Made by a program: the position numbers and the translations under genes | Notes under the pieces: model-generated | What the model was told of the DNA's origin: nothing | What the model saw: the letters and a program-made list of their open reading frames with translations, nothing else | The model's database searches: none | NCBI RefSeq assembly: GCF_020595095.1 | Contig: NZ_JAJDOP010000002.1 | Coordinates: forward strand, 1 to 64,000 | Length of the DNA: 64,000 nucleotides | From: Microvirga rosea | GTDB taxonomy: Bacteria > Pseudomonadota > Alphaproteobacteria > Rhizobiales > Beijerinckiaceae | Direction: 5' to 3' | Part shown: positions 53,464-63,610 of the stretch, piece by piece | Numbering within the stretch: the first letter of the stretch is position 1 | Layout of the letters: each line of letters starts with the position of its first letter

Positions 53464-53914
53464 GTCATTCCGGGGCCGCGCAGCGGAGCCCGGAACCCAG
53501 AGCCGCTGAGGATCCCGGAAAAGACGCATCGGCTGCCGTGGTGCCTTATCTCGAACCGTTAGCGGATATGGGTTCCGGGCTCTCCCTTTGCTCGCCCCGG
53601 AATGACGGGGCGTTACCGTCATTCCGGATTGCCGTCAGGCAAGTCCGGAACCCATAAACACGACGCTTTGCGACGTGAGTGCGCGGCGGTCGTTGCGTCT
53701 TTTCCGGGAGCGTTAGCGGTTATGGGTTCCGGGCTCTCGCTCTGCTCGCCCCGGAATGACGAGGGGCGCTGTCATTCCGGGACGGCCCAAAGGGCCGGGC
53801 CCGGAACCCAGAACCGATGACATTTACGACATAAGCTCACGGCCGCCGTGAGGCCTTTTCCTGAACTGTCGTGGTTATAGGTTCCGGGCTCGCCCGCGGC
53901 GCCCCGGAACGACG
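53464..53914. repeat. Array of six alternating CCGGAA-type palindromic elements
   Basis: Elements at 53464-53499, 53569-53607, 53618-53654, 53723-53760, 53771-53810 and 53880-53914. They alternate between orientation GTCATTCCGG...CCGGAACCCA and its reverse complement, forming inverted pairs. Each arm is about 10-14 nt. They lie between the FbpB-like gene and the convergent CoA-transferase gene. Such elements are common in Bradyrhizobium and Methylobacterium intergenic regions. Confidence 0.85.
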
Positions 53915-53924
53915 GAGCGTCCCG

Positions 53925-54605
53925 TCACGCCGCGTCTGATTGCGCGCCCTGGAGAGCCACACGAAAATCGGCAGCCGTCTTAGCCTTGATCTCGTCGACG
54001 GTCACGCCGTCGGCCAGTTCGATCAGCTCCATTCCGGTTCCGCCCTTCTTGTCGATGGCGAAGACGCCGAGATCGGTAATCACCAGATCCACCACGCCGG
54101 CACCCGTCAAAGGCAGATTGCAGGCCTTCAGGAGCTTGGGATCCTCGGATCCGTCCTTGCCCTTGGCCACATGCTCCATGACGACCACGACGCGCTTGAC
54201 GCCCGCCACCAGATCCATGGCGCCGCCCATCCCCTTCACCATTTTGCCGGGGATCATCCAGTTGGCGAGATCGCCGTTCTGCGCGACCTGCATGGCACCG
54301 AGGATGGACAGGTCGATATGACCGCCCCGGATCATGCCGAAGGAATCGGCACTGGAGAAATAGCTCGTGGTCGGCAGCTCGGTGATCGTCTGCTTTCCGG
54401 CGTTGATGAGATCGGCATCCTCCTCGCCCTCGAAGGGAAAGGGGCCCATGCCGAGCATGCCGTTCTCCGACTGGAGCTGCACGCGCATTCCCTTGGGAAT
54501 GAAGTTGGACACCAGCGTGGGAATTCCGATGCCGAGATTGACATAAAAACCGTCGCGCAGCTCCTTGGCCGCACGGGCTGCCATCTGTTCACGGGTCCAG
54601 GCCAT
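53925..54605 (-). CDS. scoB: 3-oxoacid CoA-transferase subunit B
   Basis: 226 residues. Catalytic Glu in the [12 protein letters not shown] motif, with further family segments [40 protein letters not shown] and [20 protein letters not shown]. Pairs with subunit A to transfer CoA between succinate and 3-oxoacids or acetoacetate. Starts by overlapping the subunit A stop codon by 1 bp. Confidence 0.95.
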   Translation of the reverse strand: MAWTREQMAARAAKELRDGFYVNLGIGIPTLVSNFIPKGMRVQLQSENGMLGMGPFPFEGEEDADLINAGKQTITELPTTSYFSSADSFGMIRGGHIDLSILGAMQVAQNGDLANWMIPGKMVKGMGGAMDLVAGVKRVVVVMEHVAKGKDGSEDPKLLKACNLPLTGAGVVDLVITDLGVFAIDKKGGTGMELIELADGVTVDEIKAKTAADFRVALQGAQSDAA

Positions 54606-55342
54606 TAGACTTCCTCCCCTGCCGCTGCGGGCACCGCGGCTTCCGGGCGCTTGCGGGTGGTTCTCTGCTCGATGTGTTTCACCGGGTTCGGCACGTGCAC
54701 GATACGCTGCACGAAGATGCCGGGCGTATGAATGCAGTCGGGATCGATCTCTCCCGCCTCGACCATATGCTCGACTTCCGCAATGGTAACCTTCGCGGCC
54801 GTCGCCATCATGGGGTTAAAGTTGCGCGCGGTCTTGCGGTAGACGAGGTTGCCTTCTGTGTCGCCCTTCCAGGCATGGACCACGGCGATATCGGCGAAAA
54901 GGCCCCGCTCCATCACGTACGTCTCACCGTCGAACTCGCGGACTTCCTTGCCTTCGGCGATCAAGGTGCCCACGCCGGTTTTGGTGAAGAAGGCCGGAAT
55001 TCCGGCTCCGCCTGCCCGGATACGCTCCGCCAGCGTGCCCTGCGGATTGAATTCCAGCTCCAGCTCGCCCGAAAGGTATTGCTGGGCGAAGAGCTTGTTC
55101 TCACCCACATAGGACGAGATCATCTTGCGGATCTGGCGGGTCTCCAGGAGCCGGCCGAGGCCGACGCCATCCACGCCCGCGTTGTTGGAAACGAAGGTCA
55201 GATCCTTCGCGCCGGATTCCCGGATCGCCTCGATCAAAGCCTCGGGAATACCGCAAAGGCCGAAGCCTCCGGCCATGATGGTCATGCCGTCCTTGACAAG
55301 CTCGGCCATGGCCGAGCGGGCGTCCTTGTAAACTTTATCCAT
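54605..55342 (-). CDS. scoA: 3-oxoacid CoA-transferase subunit A
   Basis: 245 residues. Conserved [20 protein letters not shown] and [20 protein letters not shown] near the N-terminus, [20 protein letters not shown] and [14 protein letters not shown] in the middle. First gene of the two-gene CoA-transferase unit. The C-terminal tail is Pro/Ala/Glu-rich and variable. Confidence 0.95.
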   Translation of the reverse strand: MDKVYKDARSAMAELVKDGMTIMAGGFGLCGIPEALIEAIRESGAKDLTFVSNNAGVDGVGLGRLLETRQIRKMISSYVGENKLFAQQYLSGELELEFNPQGTLAERIRAGGAGIPAFFTKTGVGTLIAEGKEVREFDGETYVMERGLFADIAVVHAWKGDTEGNLVYRKTARNFNPMMATAAKVTIAEVEHMVEAGEIDPDCIHTPGIFVQRIVHVPNPVKHIEQRTTRKRPEAAVPAAAGEEV

Positions 55343-55533
55343 CGAACCCCTCTTTGGGCCTCATTTCACGTCCGCCTCGGGCGGTTGTGCGACACCCTGC
55401 AACCTAGCCTCAATTTAGACAATCCCTTCGTATGGATATAAGGATGATCCCAGGCAGCATTTGCGTTGCTGCCGAACTCCTCCCGGCCGCCGAATTTTCC
55501 CTGGCCGCGGGATCAAAGGTTCGATTGCATTTT

Positions 55534-57324
55534 ATGTCCCGTCGCGTCGTTTTTCTCATTGCCCTGGCCGTGCTTGTGCTGCTGGGCGCAGCCTCAGCCC
55601 CCTGGACCCTTACGCCGGGAGGTCTTTCGGCTGCCGTCACCGAGCACCTGCGCGACCGTTACGGCTTGGAGCTTGCGGTCGGCGGCCGCAGCACTTTCGC
55701 GCTGCTGCCGACGCCCCGAGTGAAATTCGAAGGCGTGACGCTCTCCGTTCCGACACAGTCGCTCAAGGCGGACAAGGCCACCTTGCGCGGTGAGCTGCGC
55801 ATTCTTCCTCTCCTGTTCGGGCGGATCGAACTCGGCGAAGTCGCCTTGAGCGACGCGAGCGTTACGGCATCGGCCAACGCTTTGCGCAGTCTTGACTGGA
55901 GCGGCTTCTTCAAGGACCGGGAAAACGAGACCTATGCGCGGCGCCTGGTGATCGCGACCTCGTCGGTCCAATGGTCCGACCTTCCCGAGGCGGAGCTTCG
56001 CGACGTCAATATCCTTGTCAATTGGAGCGACGCCGAGGACCCGCTTTATGCCGTCGGATCGGCCGTTTGGCGCGGAGAGAAGGTCATGGTCGACCAAGTC
56101 TCCTTCGATCCGCTGCGCCTTGCCTCCAACGAGCTGAGCCCGTTGGCTCTCAGCCTGTCCGCGGGGTTCGGACGGATTGCCTTTCAGGGCGAAGCTCAAT
56201 TCGGCGCCGACCCTCGGTTCACGGGTCAGAGCCTTATCAGCACGACCTCCTTACGTGACTTCGTGCGGTGGAGCGGCCTGAGCCTTCCGTTCGGTCCGCT
56301 CACGCAGGCCATTTCCATCGAGGGCGATCTGTCCATCAACCGGCGCCGCATTTCCTGGCCGTCGGTTGCCGTTACGCTGGGCGCGGACAAGCTGGACGGT
56401 ACCCTGTCCGTTCGCCTGGACATGGATCGTCCCGTGATCGCCGGGACCCTGGCGGCAGGCGCAATCAACCTTTCGGACTTCGTCCAACCGCTGACCCAGA
56501 CCCGCGCGGGATCCGGCGCCTGGAGCGATGAGCTCATCAATCTGTCACAAGTCACCGGCAGCGACCTCGATCTGAGACTCTCGGCCAGCAAAGCGCAGCT
56601 CGGACGCGTACGTCTCGGCGACATGGCGGCGAGCATCCTTGTCCGTCCCGGACGGATCGAAGCCTCGCTCGGCCGGGCGGACTTTCATGACGGCACCCTC
56701 AAGGGCCGGCTGGCGCTGATCGCCCAGGAAAGCAGCATAGACGTCAAAAGCCAGGGCGTCTTCGACGGCGTGAACATCGCGACATTCCTGAGCGATATCG
56801 GCCAGCCCCGTTGGATCACGGGCATTGCTCAAGGGCAGTTTGCCTTCGAAGGCTCAGGGGCCACCCCGGCGGAGGTGATGCGCCAATCCCAAGGGCGCTC
56901 GTCCGTGACGGTCAAACAGGGCGAGCTGGTCGGCATAGCCCTCAACGATGCTCTGAAACGGGCAGAGAAGCGGCCCCTTTCGGCCTCTCTTTCCTGGAAG
57001 GGCGGGCGCACGCCCTTTGATCAGGCCCAGGCCCAGCTGACCGTCAATGACGGTGTGGGTGAGCTTGTGGAGGCCCGCCTCAATGCGCCTTCGGTATCGA
57101 CCAGCCTCCACGGACGGGTCTCGTTGGCGGAGCGGTCCCTGCAGGTGAAGGCGGAGGTCTCGCCGATGACCCCGAGCCCGAGCCTGGCACCGGCCCTCGT
57201 GTTCGACGTCTCGGGCGGCTGGGACGATATCGCCATCACTCCGGAGGCGCGCTCTCTCATCGAGCGATCGGGCGCCGCCCGGCCCCTGTTCAGGCCCGAG
57301 GCGCCGCTTGCAACGGCTCAATGA
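55534..57324 (+). CDS. AsmA-family envelope protein
   Basis: 596 residues from ATG 55534. N-terminal membrane helix (FLIALAVLVLLGAASAPWTL) followed by the AsmA domain opening LTPGGLSAAVTEHLRDRYGL and ALLPTPRVKFEGVTLS, then long beta-rich repeats. The C-terminal AsmA-like region has RSSVTVKQGELVGIALNDAL. Family members form bridge-like periplasmic proteins implicated in lipid transport or outer-membrane assembly. Its end overlaps the convergent permease gene by 7 bp. Confidence 0.88.
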   Translation: MSRRVVFLIALAVLVLLGAASAPWTLTPGGLSAAVTEHLRDRYGLELAVGGRSTFALLPTPRVKFEGVTLSVPTQSLKADKATLRGELRILPLLFGRIELGEVALSDASVTASANALRSLDWSGFFKDRENETYARRLVIATSSVQWSDLPEAELRDVNILVNWSDAEDPLYAVGSAVWRGEKVMVDQVSFDPLRLASNELSPLALSLSAGFGRIAFQGEAQFGADPRFTGQSLISTTSLRDFVRWSGLSLPFGPLTQAISIEGDLSINRRRISWPSVAVTLGADKLDGTLSVRLDMDRPVIAGTLAAGAINLSDFVQPLTQTRAGSGAWSDELINLSQVTGSDLDLRLSASKAQLGRVRLGDMAASILVRPGRIEASLGRADFHDGTLKGRLALIAQESSIDVKSQGVFDGVNIATFLSDIGQPRWITGIAQGQFAFEGSGATPAEVMRQSQGRSSVTVKQGELVGIALNDALKRAEKRPLSASLSWKGGRTPFDQAQAQLTVNDGVGELVEARLNAPSVSTSLHGRVSLAERSLQVKAEVSPMTPSPSLAPALVFDVSGGWDDIAITPEARSLIERSGAARPLFRPEAPLATAQ

Positions 57325-58121
57325 GCGTTACGCTGAGAACGCAAGGTTGAACGTTTGCTGAGAAAGGTCGCGGTCGCGACGCCGACGGCCACGATGCCGA
57401 TCAGAATGGCGGAGGCCGCATTGACCTCGGGCGACAGACCGAGGCGCACCTGGCTGTAGATCTTGATCGGCAGCGTCGTCGCACCGGGCCCTGCGTTGAA
57501 GCTGGCGATCACGAGATCGTCCATCGAAAGCGTGAAGGCGAGCAGGAATCCGGCCACGATGGACGGCGCGATCAGGGGCAGCGTCACCGAGAAGAAGGTA
57601 CGCAGCGGCGGCGCGCCAAGGTCCATGGCCGCTTCCTCGAGAGACCGATCGAAACTCATGAGCCGCGCCTGAACGACAACCGTCACGAAGCACATGGTCA
57701 GGGTCGTGTGCGCAAGCGTGATCGTCCAAAACCCGCGGTCCAGCCCGATCGCCACGAAGAACAGCAGCAGCGATAACCCGGTGATCACTTCCGGCATGAC
57801 CATCGGCGCATAGACCATCCCGGTGAACAAGGTTCGGCCCGGGAACCGGCCATAGCGGGTCAGGGCAAGGGCCGCGAGCGTGCCGAGAACCGTGGAGAGG
57901 GCAGCCGACAGCAAGGCAATCCGCAACGTCACCCACGCGGCTTCCATGAGCGCCTCGTTGCGGAACAGGGCCACGTACCACTGGGTCGAGAACCCGCCCC
58001 AGACGGTCACGAGGCGCGATGCGTTGAACGAATAGACGATCAGAAGGAGAATCGGCAGGTACAGGAACGCGAAGCCCAGGACCAGCGACGTGATGTTGAA
58101 GAGACTGAGGCGCCGCGTCAT
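57318..58121 (-). CDS. ABC transporter permease (PotC/PotI-like)
   Basis: 267 residues from ATG 58121. Six helices and the EAA loop LEEAAMDLGAPPLRTFFSVT then LPLIAPSIVAG. The start overlaps the PotB/H-like stop (ATGA). Putrescine-type permease; substrate inferred from family only. Confidence 0.94.
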   Translation of the reverse strand: MTRRLSLFNITSLVLGFAFLYLPILLLIVYSFNASRLVTVWGGFSTQWYVALFRNEALMEAAWVTLRIALLSAALSTVLGTLAALALTRYGRFPGRTLFTGMVYAPMVMPEVITGLSLLLFFVAIGLDRGFWTITLAHTTLTMCFVTVVVQARLMSFDRSLEEAAMDLGAPPLRTFFSVTLPLIAPSIVAGFLLAFTLSMDDLVIASFNAGPGATTLPIKIYSQVRLGLSPEVNAASAILIGIVAVGVATATFLSKRSTLRSQRNAH

Positions 58122-59023
58122 GACCGTGTCTCCAGCCTTCTGGCCTCCACGTCCCGATAGATCACGATGGGCACCACGAGAAGGATCAGGAGCAGGATCG
58201 CGACGGCCGAAGCCAGCGGCCAATCCCGGTTCGAGAAGAACTCGCTCCACAACTGACGGCCGATCATCAGTGTTTCGGATCCTCCCAGCAGGTCGGGGAT
58301 CACGAATTCTCCCACGGCTGGAATGAAGCACAGGAGCGAGCCCGCAACCACGCCCGGCATGGCGAGTGGCACCGTGATGGTCCAGAACGCACGCCATGGC
58401 GGACAGCCGAGATCGAGCGCCGCCTCGATCAGCGTGTCGTCCATTTTCTCGAGCGTCGCGTAGAGCGGAAGCACCATGAAGGGCAGATAGGCGTAGACGA
58501 TACCGATATAGACGGCCGCCTCGGTGTTGAGAATCGCCAGCGGCTTGCCGATGAGCCCCATTCCCGTCAGAACCTGCGTCAGCAATCCCTCAGGCTTGAG
58601 GATGGCGATCCAGGCGTAGATGCGGATCAGGAAACTCGTCCAGAACGGCAGGATGACGAGCGCGACGAGCAAAGGGCGGCGACGGGCCGGCGCCCGAGCC
58701 ATCGCGTAGGCAACGGGAAAGCCGACGAGCAGCAGCAGGACGGTGGATATGGCGGCGATCCGTACGGAGGAAAGCGTCGCCCTCAGATAAAGGTCATCGC
58801 CGATCAGCGTCTCGAAATTCTCCAGGTCGAGCTGGCTCAGGAAACCCAGAATATCACCCCACTCGAAGACCGGCCTATAAGGCGGCTGAGCCACCGCGGG
58901 ATCCGACAGGCTGATCTTGAGGACAATGAGAAAAGGCACGAGAAACAGGAGGCCGAGCCATAGATACGGCACCGCCGGGACCAGGGCCGAGGCGAACCTC
59001 TTGGAAACGGAACGGGCAAGCAT
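58118..59023 (-). CDS. ABC transporter permease (PotB/PotH-like)
   Basis: 301 residues from ATG 59023. Six helices, EAA loop LIEAALDLGCPPWRAFWTIT then VPLAMPGVVAG. Located 5 bp after the ATPase gene. Forms the channel with the PotC/PotI-like protein. Confidence 0.94.
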   Translation of the reverse strand: MLARSVSKRFASALVPAVPYLWLGLLFLVPFLIVLKISLSDPAVAQPPYRPVFEWGDILGFLSQLDLENFETLIGDDLYLRATLSSVRIAAISTVLLLLVGFPVAYAMARAPARRRPLLVALVILPFWTSFLIRIYAWIAILKPEGLLTQVLTGMGLIGKPLAILNTEAAVYIGIVYAYLPFMVLPLYATLEKMDDTLIEAALDLGCPPWRAFWTITVPLAMPGVVAGSLLCFIPAVGEFVIPDLLGGSETLMIGRQLWSEFFSNRDWPLASAVAILLLILLVVPIVIYRDVEARRLETRS

Positions 59024-59028
59024 CGCGC

Positions 59029-60195
59029 CTATTCCGCCAGAATGACCGCCGCATCCGGCGCGAACGTGACGTAGACCTGCTCGTCCCAATCGATGGGGCT
59101 CTCGACGAAGCGGGAACGGTTCGCCCGCGTGACGCGAATGATGGCGCCGGAACCGAGCTTGACCCGGTAAACGGTCCAATCGCCCAGATAACCGATGTCC
59201 CAGACCTCGCCGGTGAGGACGTTGACGGCGTCGGGTCCGGGCGGATCTCTCTGGATCACCATCTTCTCGGGCCTGACGGCGATCGCCACCGCCTGGTTTT
59301 CGTGGAGCACCTCATCGGGATCGTCGATGGTCAGCGGTGTTGCGGCGCCGCTGGACCGAACGCGCCACAATCCTTGTTCCTGGCCGAGAACGTGCCCCTC
59401 GAGGATGTTCACGTCGCCGACGAACTCGGCGATGAAGCGGGTCTTGGGCTGCTCGTAGATCTCGCCGGGGGTCGCGACCTGGACGATGCGCCCGTGATCC
59501 ATGACGGCGATGCGGTCGGCCATGGTCATGGCCTCTTCCTGGTCGTGGGTCACGACGATAAAGGTCATGCCCAGCTCGTGCTGGATATCCATCAGCTCGA
59601 ACTGCGTTTCTTCCCGCAGCTTCTTGTCGAGGGCGCCGAGCGGCTCGTCGAGAAGCAGCACTTTCGGGCGCTTGGCGAGCGCCCGTGCGAGCGCCACCCG
59701 TTGGCGCTGCCCGCCGGAGAGCTGGCTCGGCGAACGCTTGGCGAGCTTTTCCAGCTGCACGAGGCGCAGCATTTCCTCGACGCGCGCCGCGATTTCGCCT
59801 TTCGGCAGACGATCCTGCTTCAGGCCGAAGGCAATGTTCCGCTCCACGCTCATATGCGGAAAGAGCGCATAGGATTGGAACATCATGTTCACGGGCCGCC
59901 GATAGGGCGGCACGCCGGCCAGGCTCTTTCCGGCAAGCGTGATGCGGCCGGCCGTCGGTTCCTCGAAACCGGCGATCATTCGCATCAACGTGGTCTTGCC
60001 GCATCCGGACGGGCCCAGGAGGCAGAAGAATTCCCTCTCGAAGATGTCGACGGACAGGTTGTCGACGGCGACCGAATCGCCAAAGCGCTTGGTGACGTTC
60101 TCGGCCCGGATCAGCGGCGTAGCGCTCGGGTCCGACCAGGGTGCGAAGGAGCGGCGCACGGCGCCCACGGAAGCGGACTTGAGAGGAGGAGGCAA
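59029..60195 (-). CDS. ABC transporter ATPase (PotA/PotG-like)
   Basis: 388 residues. Walker A GPSGCGKTTLMRM, signature LSGGQRQRVALARALAKRPK, Walker B LLLDEPLGALDKKLR, switch His in FIVVTHDQEEAMTM, and a TOBE domain at the C-terminus. First gene of a three-gene unit (ATPase-permease-permease). No substrate-binding protein gene is adjacent. Confidence 0.95.
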   Translation of the reverse strand: MPPPLKSASVGAVRRSFAPWSDPSATPLIRAENVTKRFGDSVAVDNLSVDIFEREFFCLLGPSGCGKTTLMRMIAGFEEPTAGRITLAGKSLAGVPPYRRPVNMMFQSYALFPHMSVERNIAFGLKQDRLPKGEIAARVEEMLRLVQLEKLAKRSPSQLSGGQRQRVALARALAKRPKVLLLDEPLGALDKKLREETQFELMDIQHELGMTFIVVTHDQEEAMTMADRIAVMDHGRIVQVATPGEIYEQPKTRFIAEFVGDVNILEGHVLGQEQGLWRVRSSGAATPLTIDDPDEVLHENQAVAIAVRPEKMVIQRDPPGPDAVNVLTGEVWDIGYLGDWTVYRVKLGSGAIIRVTRANRSRFVESPIDWDEQVYVTFAPDAAVILAE

Positions 60196-60341
60196 GATCG
60201 TGGAAAACCCGGCTTAAAACAAAGGAGAACCGAGGGCGCAACCTAGGATGAATGGCGGGGAAGAACAACAGGATAACGCACGGTTCAAAATCCGCTTCCT
60301 CAAGGATTTTCGCCCCGAAAGGAATGAGTTATAAGCGAAGC

Positions 60342-60638
60342 ATGAACGATACAGAGTTTCTTATCCGCCTCGGCGGCATCCAGCCTGACCGCATGACCCC
60401 GGATGTCCTAAGGGAACATGTGGCTTATCTGCATCGGCTGCATGCGGCCGGACAGCTGTTGTTCTGCGGTCCCTGCGAAGACGGGACCGCCATCATTGGT
60501 CTTCGCTGCTCCGGACGGGACGAAGCGCAGCGGATCGCAGACGACGATCCCATCGCCGAGGCGGCCGTCTTTACAGAGCGGACCGTCGTGTCGATCAGGC
60601 TGGGAACGCCCGAAAACAACTTCCTCTTGAGACCGTAG
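60342..60638 (+). CDS. YciI-like protein
   Basis: 98 residues from ATG 60342 (60324 is another candidate). YciI-fold features: RLHAAGQLLFCGPCEDGTAI, GLRCSGRDEAQRIADDDP and a C-terminal strand. Family members are small dimeric proteins with an uncertain catalytic role. Divergent from the ATPase gene. Confidence 0.75.
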   Translation: MNDTEFLIRLGGIQPDRMTPDVLREHVAYLHRLHAAGQLLFCGPCEDGTAIIGLRCSGRDEAQRIADDDPIAEAAVFTERTVVSIRLGTPENNFLLRP

Positions 60639-60720
60639 GCGCTTCCGCGGATGCGGGCGGAGAAGGGCTTCGCTTCCCCGCCCGGAATATCGGCCCCGCG
60701 ATCGGCGCGGCATCATCCCG

Positions 60721-61233
60721 TCAATGCTTGGTCGTGTCCTGATCACCGTTGATGGCGATACGGCGCACCTGCGACGTTGCCTGAGCCGACTTGGGCATGG
60801 TCACCGTCAGGAGGCCATTCCGGAACGTGGCGTCCACCTTGTCCGATTCGACGTCCCAGGCGATGGGCAGCCGGCGTTCGAAGCGGCCGTAGTAACGCTC
60901 GCTGAACGCCCTCCCCTTGTCCTCGACCTCTGACTTGCGCTCACCCCGGATGACCAGGATGCCGTCGTTCATCAGAACCTCGACGTCCTTTTCCTCAAGC
61001 CCGGGAAGTTCGGCCGTTACCCTCACGTCCTTGTCGGTTTCCACCACCTCCATGCTCGGCCAGCTGGCCATGCGTGGCAGTCCCCCGGCCGGACGCGCGT
61101 CGAAACCGCGAAAGACATCGTCGAACAGCCGATTCATCTCGCGGTGGAGCGTCATGAAGGGGTCGTCTTCCTCGCGGAAATGGCTTGAGCCGACGTTTTG
61201 ACGACCCCAAGGAATGAGATCACGCATATTCAT
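60721..61233 (-). CDS. Hsp20 family small heat-shock protein
   Basis: 170 residues from ATG 61233, with GGAGG 5 nt upstream. The alpha-crystallin domain lies at about 50-150 (VVETDKDVRVTAELPGLEEK and ILVIRGERKSEV). The final VDATFRNGLLTVTMPKSAQA contains the G-L-T beta9 strand typical of sHSPs. Holds unfolding proteins; oligomerises. Tandem with a second Hsp20 gene upstream on the same strand. Confidence 0.95.
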   Translation of the reverse strand: MNMRDLIPWGRQNVGSSHFREEDDPFMTLHREMNRLFDDVFRGFDARPAGGLPRMASWPSMEVVETDKDVRVTAELPGLEEKDVEVLMNDGILVIRGERKSEVEDKGRAFSERYYGRFERRLPIAWDVESDKVDATFRNGLLTVTMPKSAQATSQVRRIAINGDQDTTKH

Positions 61234-61310
61234 GATATCCTCCATTGTCGCTTTCAGAGCGGTTCGACCGGACGCCGCTGCTTCAGCGCCCGGTCCTTCT
61301 CCGGCACTCC

Positions 61311-61763
61311 CTAAGCCGCTTGGCTGTGTTCGATGGTCTTCTGACCGTCGCTGATCGCAATGGGAATTCGGCGGGGCTTCATGGCCTCCGGCACTTCGCG
61401 AACGAGGTCGATGGTCAGCAAGCCATTTTCCAGGTTCGCCCCAACGATCTTCACATAATCGGCGAGACTGAAGGTCAGCTTGAAATTGCGGGTCGCGATG
61501 CCCCGATACAGGTACTGAATGTCCCCACCCGGTTCGGGTTTGTGGCCCGATACGGTCAGGGTGTTTTCCTGCTGGACGAGTTCGATCTCGCCAGGAGAGT
61601 AACCCGCAACCGCCATGATGATCCGATAGCGGTCATCGCCGCTTTTCTCGACATTGTAGGGTGGCCAGTTCGACGCGGCATCCGGTGTCCGGTCGAGCAT
61701 GTCGAAAAGGCGGTCGAAGCCTACGGTCGAGCGGTAAAGAGGAGAAAAGTCTAAGTTTCCCAT
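61311..61763 (-). CDS. ibpA: Hsp20 family protein, IbpA-like
   Basis: 150 residues from ATG 61763 (AGGAGG 8 nt upstream; 61769 is an alternative). The N-terminus DFSPLYRSTVGFDRLFDMLD is the IbpA/IbpB signature and the alpha-crystallin domain ends NGLLTIDLVREVPEAMKPRR. Both Hsp20 genes lie together, so they may be co-induced by heat. Confidence 0.95.
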   Translation of the reverse strand: MGNLDFSPLYRSTVGFDRLFDMLDRTPDAASNWPPYNVEKSGDDRYRIIMAVAGYSPGEIELVQQENTLTVSGHKPEPGGDIQYLYRGIATRNFKLTFSLADYVKIVGANLENGLLTIDLVREVPEAMKPRRIPIAISDGQKTIEHSQAA

Positions 61764-61972
61764 CGCCATATCCTCCTATGAGCAACATGACATGAGAGCG
61801 CCGGACACCACCGGCGCCCGATGGCCAGGCGATCAGCCCTGGCAAATCGTTAGATGGGTGAAAATCCAAGGCCGTTCAAGGGGAAGGGATACGACAATGG
61901 GCCCGCCTCGCCGGCAGGCCCATGAATTTCGGGACGGACAGAGATTTCAGCAGAACGCGGCTTTGAAAGCCG

Positions 61973-63586
61973 TCAGTGTCCCCCGCCTCCGCTGGCAGGC
62001 GCGGCCCGCGGCTTCTTGATGAAGGGCAGAGCCAGAAGAAGCGCCAGAAACAGGAATGTCAGGAGGTAGAAGATGTCCGCAAAGGACATGACCATCGCCT
62101 GCTGACGCACCATCCTCGACATGGTCTTCATGGCCGCCGCACCTGCATCCGAACCGAGGCTCTGATAGCTGTGCGTCATGGCATCCAGCGTCTCCACGGC
62201 CGTGGACCGGGCCCAGTTGACGCTGTCGTGCAGCCGCTGGAGATGCAGGTCGAGCCGGTTGTTGAGGATGGTGTTGATCAGCGCAAGTCCGACGGCGCCG
62301 CCGAGATTGCGCGTCAGGTTATACAGGCCCGATGCGTTCTTGATGCGGTCCGGCGGCAGGGTCCCGAGCGCGATGTTGTTGATCGGCACCATGCAGATCA
62401 TCAGGCCGACGCCGCGCAGGATCTGCGGCACGAACAACTCCCAGAAATCCCAGTCTTTCGTCAGTCCGGTGATCAGCCAAGTGCCCAGGGCAAAGGAGCT
62501 GAAGCCGATGGCCATCATGATCCGCGGGTCGAGTACCCGGGACATGCGTCCGGCAATCGGCGCCGTCATGAACATGAAGGCTCCGGACACGAACATGGTC
62601 TCGCCGATCTGCAGGGACGAGTAACCTCTCACGCGTCCCAGATACAGCGGATAGAGGTATGTCAGCCCATAGAGACCGATGCCCATCACGAAGCTGAAGG
62701 ACGATCCCGCGAGGAAGTTGCCGTCCTTGAAGGCGCGCAGATCCACGATGGGCTGCTTTGCCGTGAAAGCCCGGTAGAAGAACCCGATGGCCCCGACAGC
62801 GCAGACGACCGCCAGAATGGCAACGGCTTCATCCTGGAACCAGTCGTTGTTCGGCCCCTCCTCGAGCACGTATTCCAAGGCTCCGAGAAAGGCGGCCATG
62901 AAGCCCAGGCCTGCCCAGTCGAAGGACTTGAGGAGGTCGAAATTCGGCTCGTCGAAATCGACCAGAAGGTAGGTCGAGACCGTCACGAAGATGCCGGGGA
63001 TGATGTTCACGAGGAACAGCCAGTGCCACGAGAACAGCTCCGTCAGATAGCCGCCGATCGTCGGCCCCACGGTCGGCGCGAGCGTTGCGACGAGGCCGAT
63101 GATGGGTGAGATGACCGGGCGCTTCTCCGGCGGGAAGATCGTGAAGGCCGATGCGAAGACGGTGGGGATCATGCCGCCGCCGATAAAGCCCTGAAGGGCG
63201 CGCCAGATGATCATTTCGTTGATGGACGACGACGTGGCGCACATGAAACTCATGAGCGTGAACCCGCCCGAGGCGATCACGAACATCCAGCGGGTGGAGA
63301 GCACGCGGGACAGGGTGCCCGAGAGGGGAATCATGATCACTTCGGCGATCAGATAGCTCGTCTGCACCCAGGATATTTCATCCGAGGACGCGGATAGGCC
63401 GGCCTGGATTTCCGCAAGCGACGCCGACACGATCTGGATGTCCAGGATCGCCATGAACATGCCGAAGACCATGCAGAAAAACGCAAAGGTCCGACGCCGG
63501 TCGAGCGACGCCGGTTTTGCGGCGGGCATGGGGCCCGAAGGCATAGGGCCCGAAGGCTTGCCGGCGACAGCTGCAGAAGCGGCCAT
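61973..63586 (-). CDS. DHA2-family MFS multidrug transporter (EmrB-like)
   Basis: 537 residues, about fourteen transmembrane helices. Motif A-like loop and the family opening MAILDIQIVSASLAEIQAGL then SASSDEISWVQTSYLIAEVI are typical of EmrB. PDRIKNASGLYNLTRNLGGA is motif-like. It exports drugs or other hydrophobic compounds together with an EmrA adaptor, encoded immediately upstream. Gly-rich C-terminus (SGGGGH). Confidence 0.95.
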   Translation of the reverse strand: MAASAAVAGKPSGPMPSGPMPAAKPASLDRRRTFAFFCMVFGMFMAILDIQIVSASLAEIQAGLSASSDEISWVQTSYLIAEVIMIPLSGTLSRVLSTRWMFVIASGGFTLMSFMCATSSSINEMIIWRALQGFIGGGMIPTVFASAFTIFPPEKRPVISPIIGLVATLAPTVGPTIGGYLTELFSWHWLFLVNIIPGIFVTVSTYLLVDFDEPNFDLLKSFDWAGLGFMAAFLGALEYVLEEGPNNDWFQDEAVAILAVVCAVGAIGFFYRAFTAKQPIVDLRAFKDGNFLAGSSFSFVMGIGLYGLTYLYPLYLGRVRGYSSLQIGETMFVSGAFMFMTAPIAGRMSRVLDPRIMMAIGFSSFALGTWLITGLTKDWDFWELFVPQILRGVGLMICMVPINNIALGTLPPDRIKNASGLYNLTRNLGGAVGLALINTILNNRLDLHLQRLHDSVNWARSTAVETLDAMTHSYQSLGSDAGAAAMKTMSRMVRQQAMVMSFADIFYLLTFLFLALLLALPFIKKPRAAPASGGGGH

Positions 63587-63610
63587 GGAATGTCTCGTTT
63601 CGCGGATGAG

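Noticed and set aside
60640..60720. GC-rich hairpin between the YciI-like and Hsp20 genes
   Set aside because: A stem exists but there is no T tract on either strand and pairing is imperfect; not convincing as a terminator or RNA thermometer.
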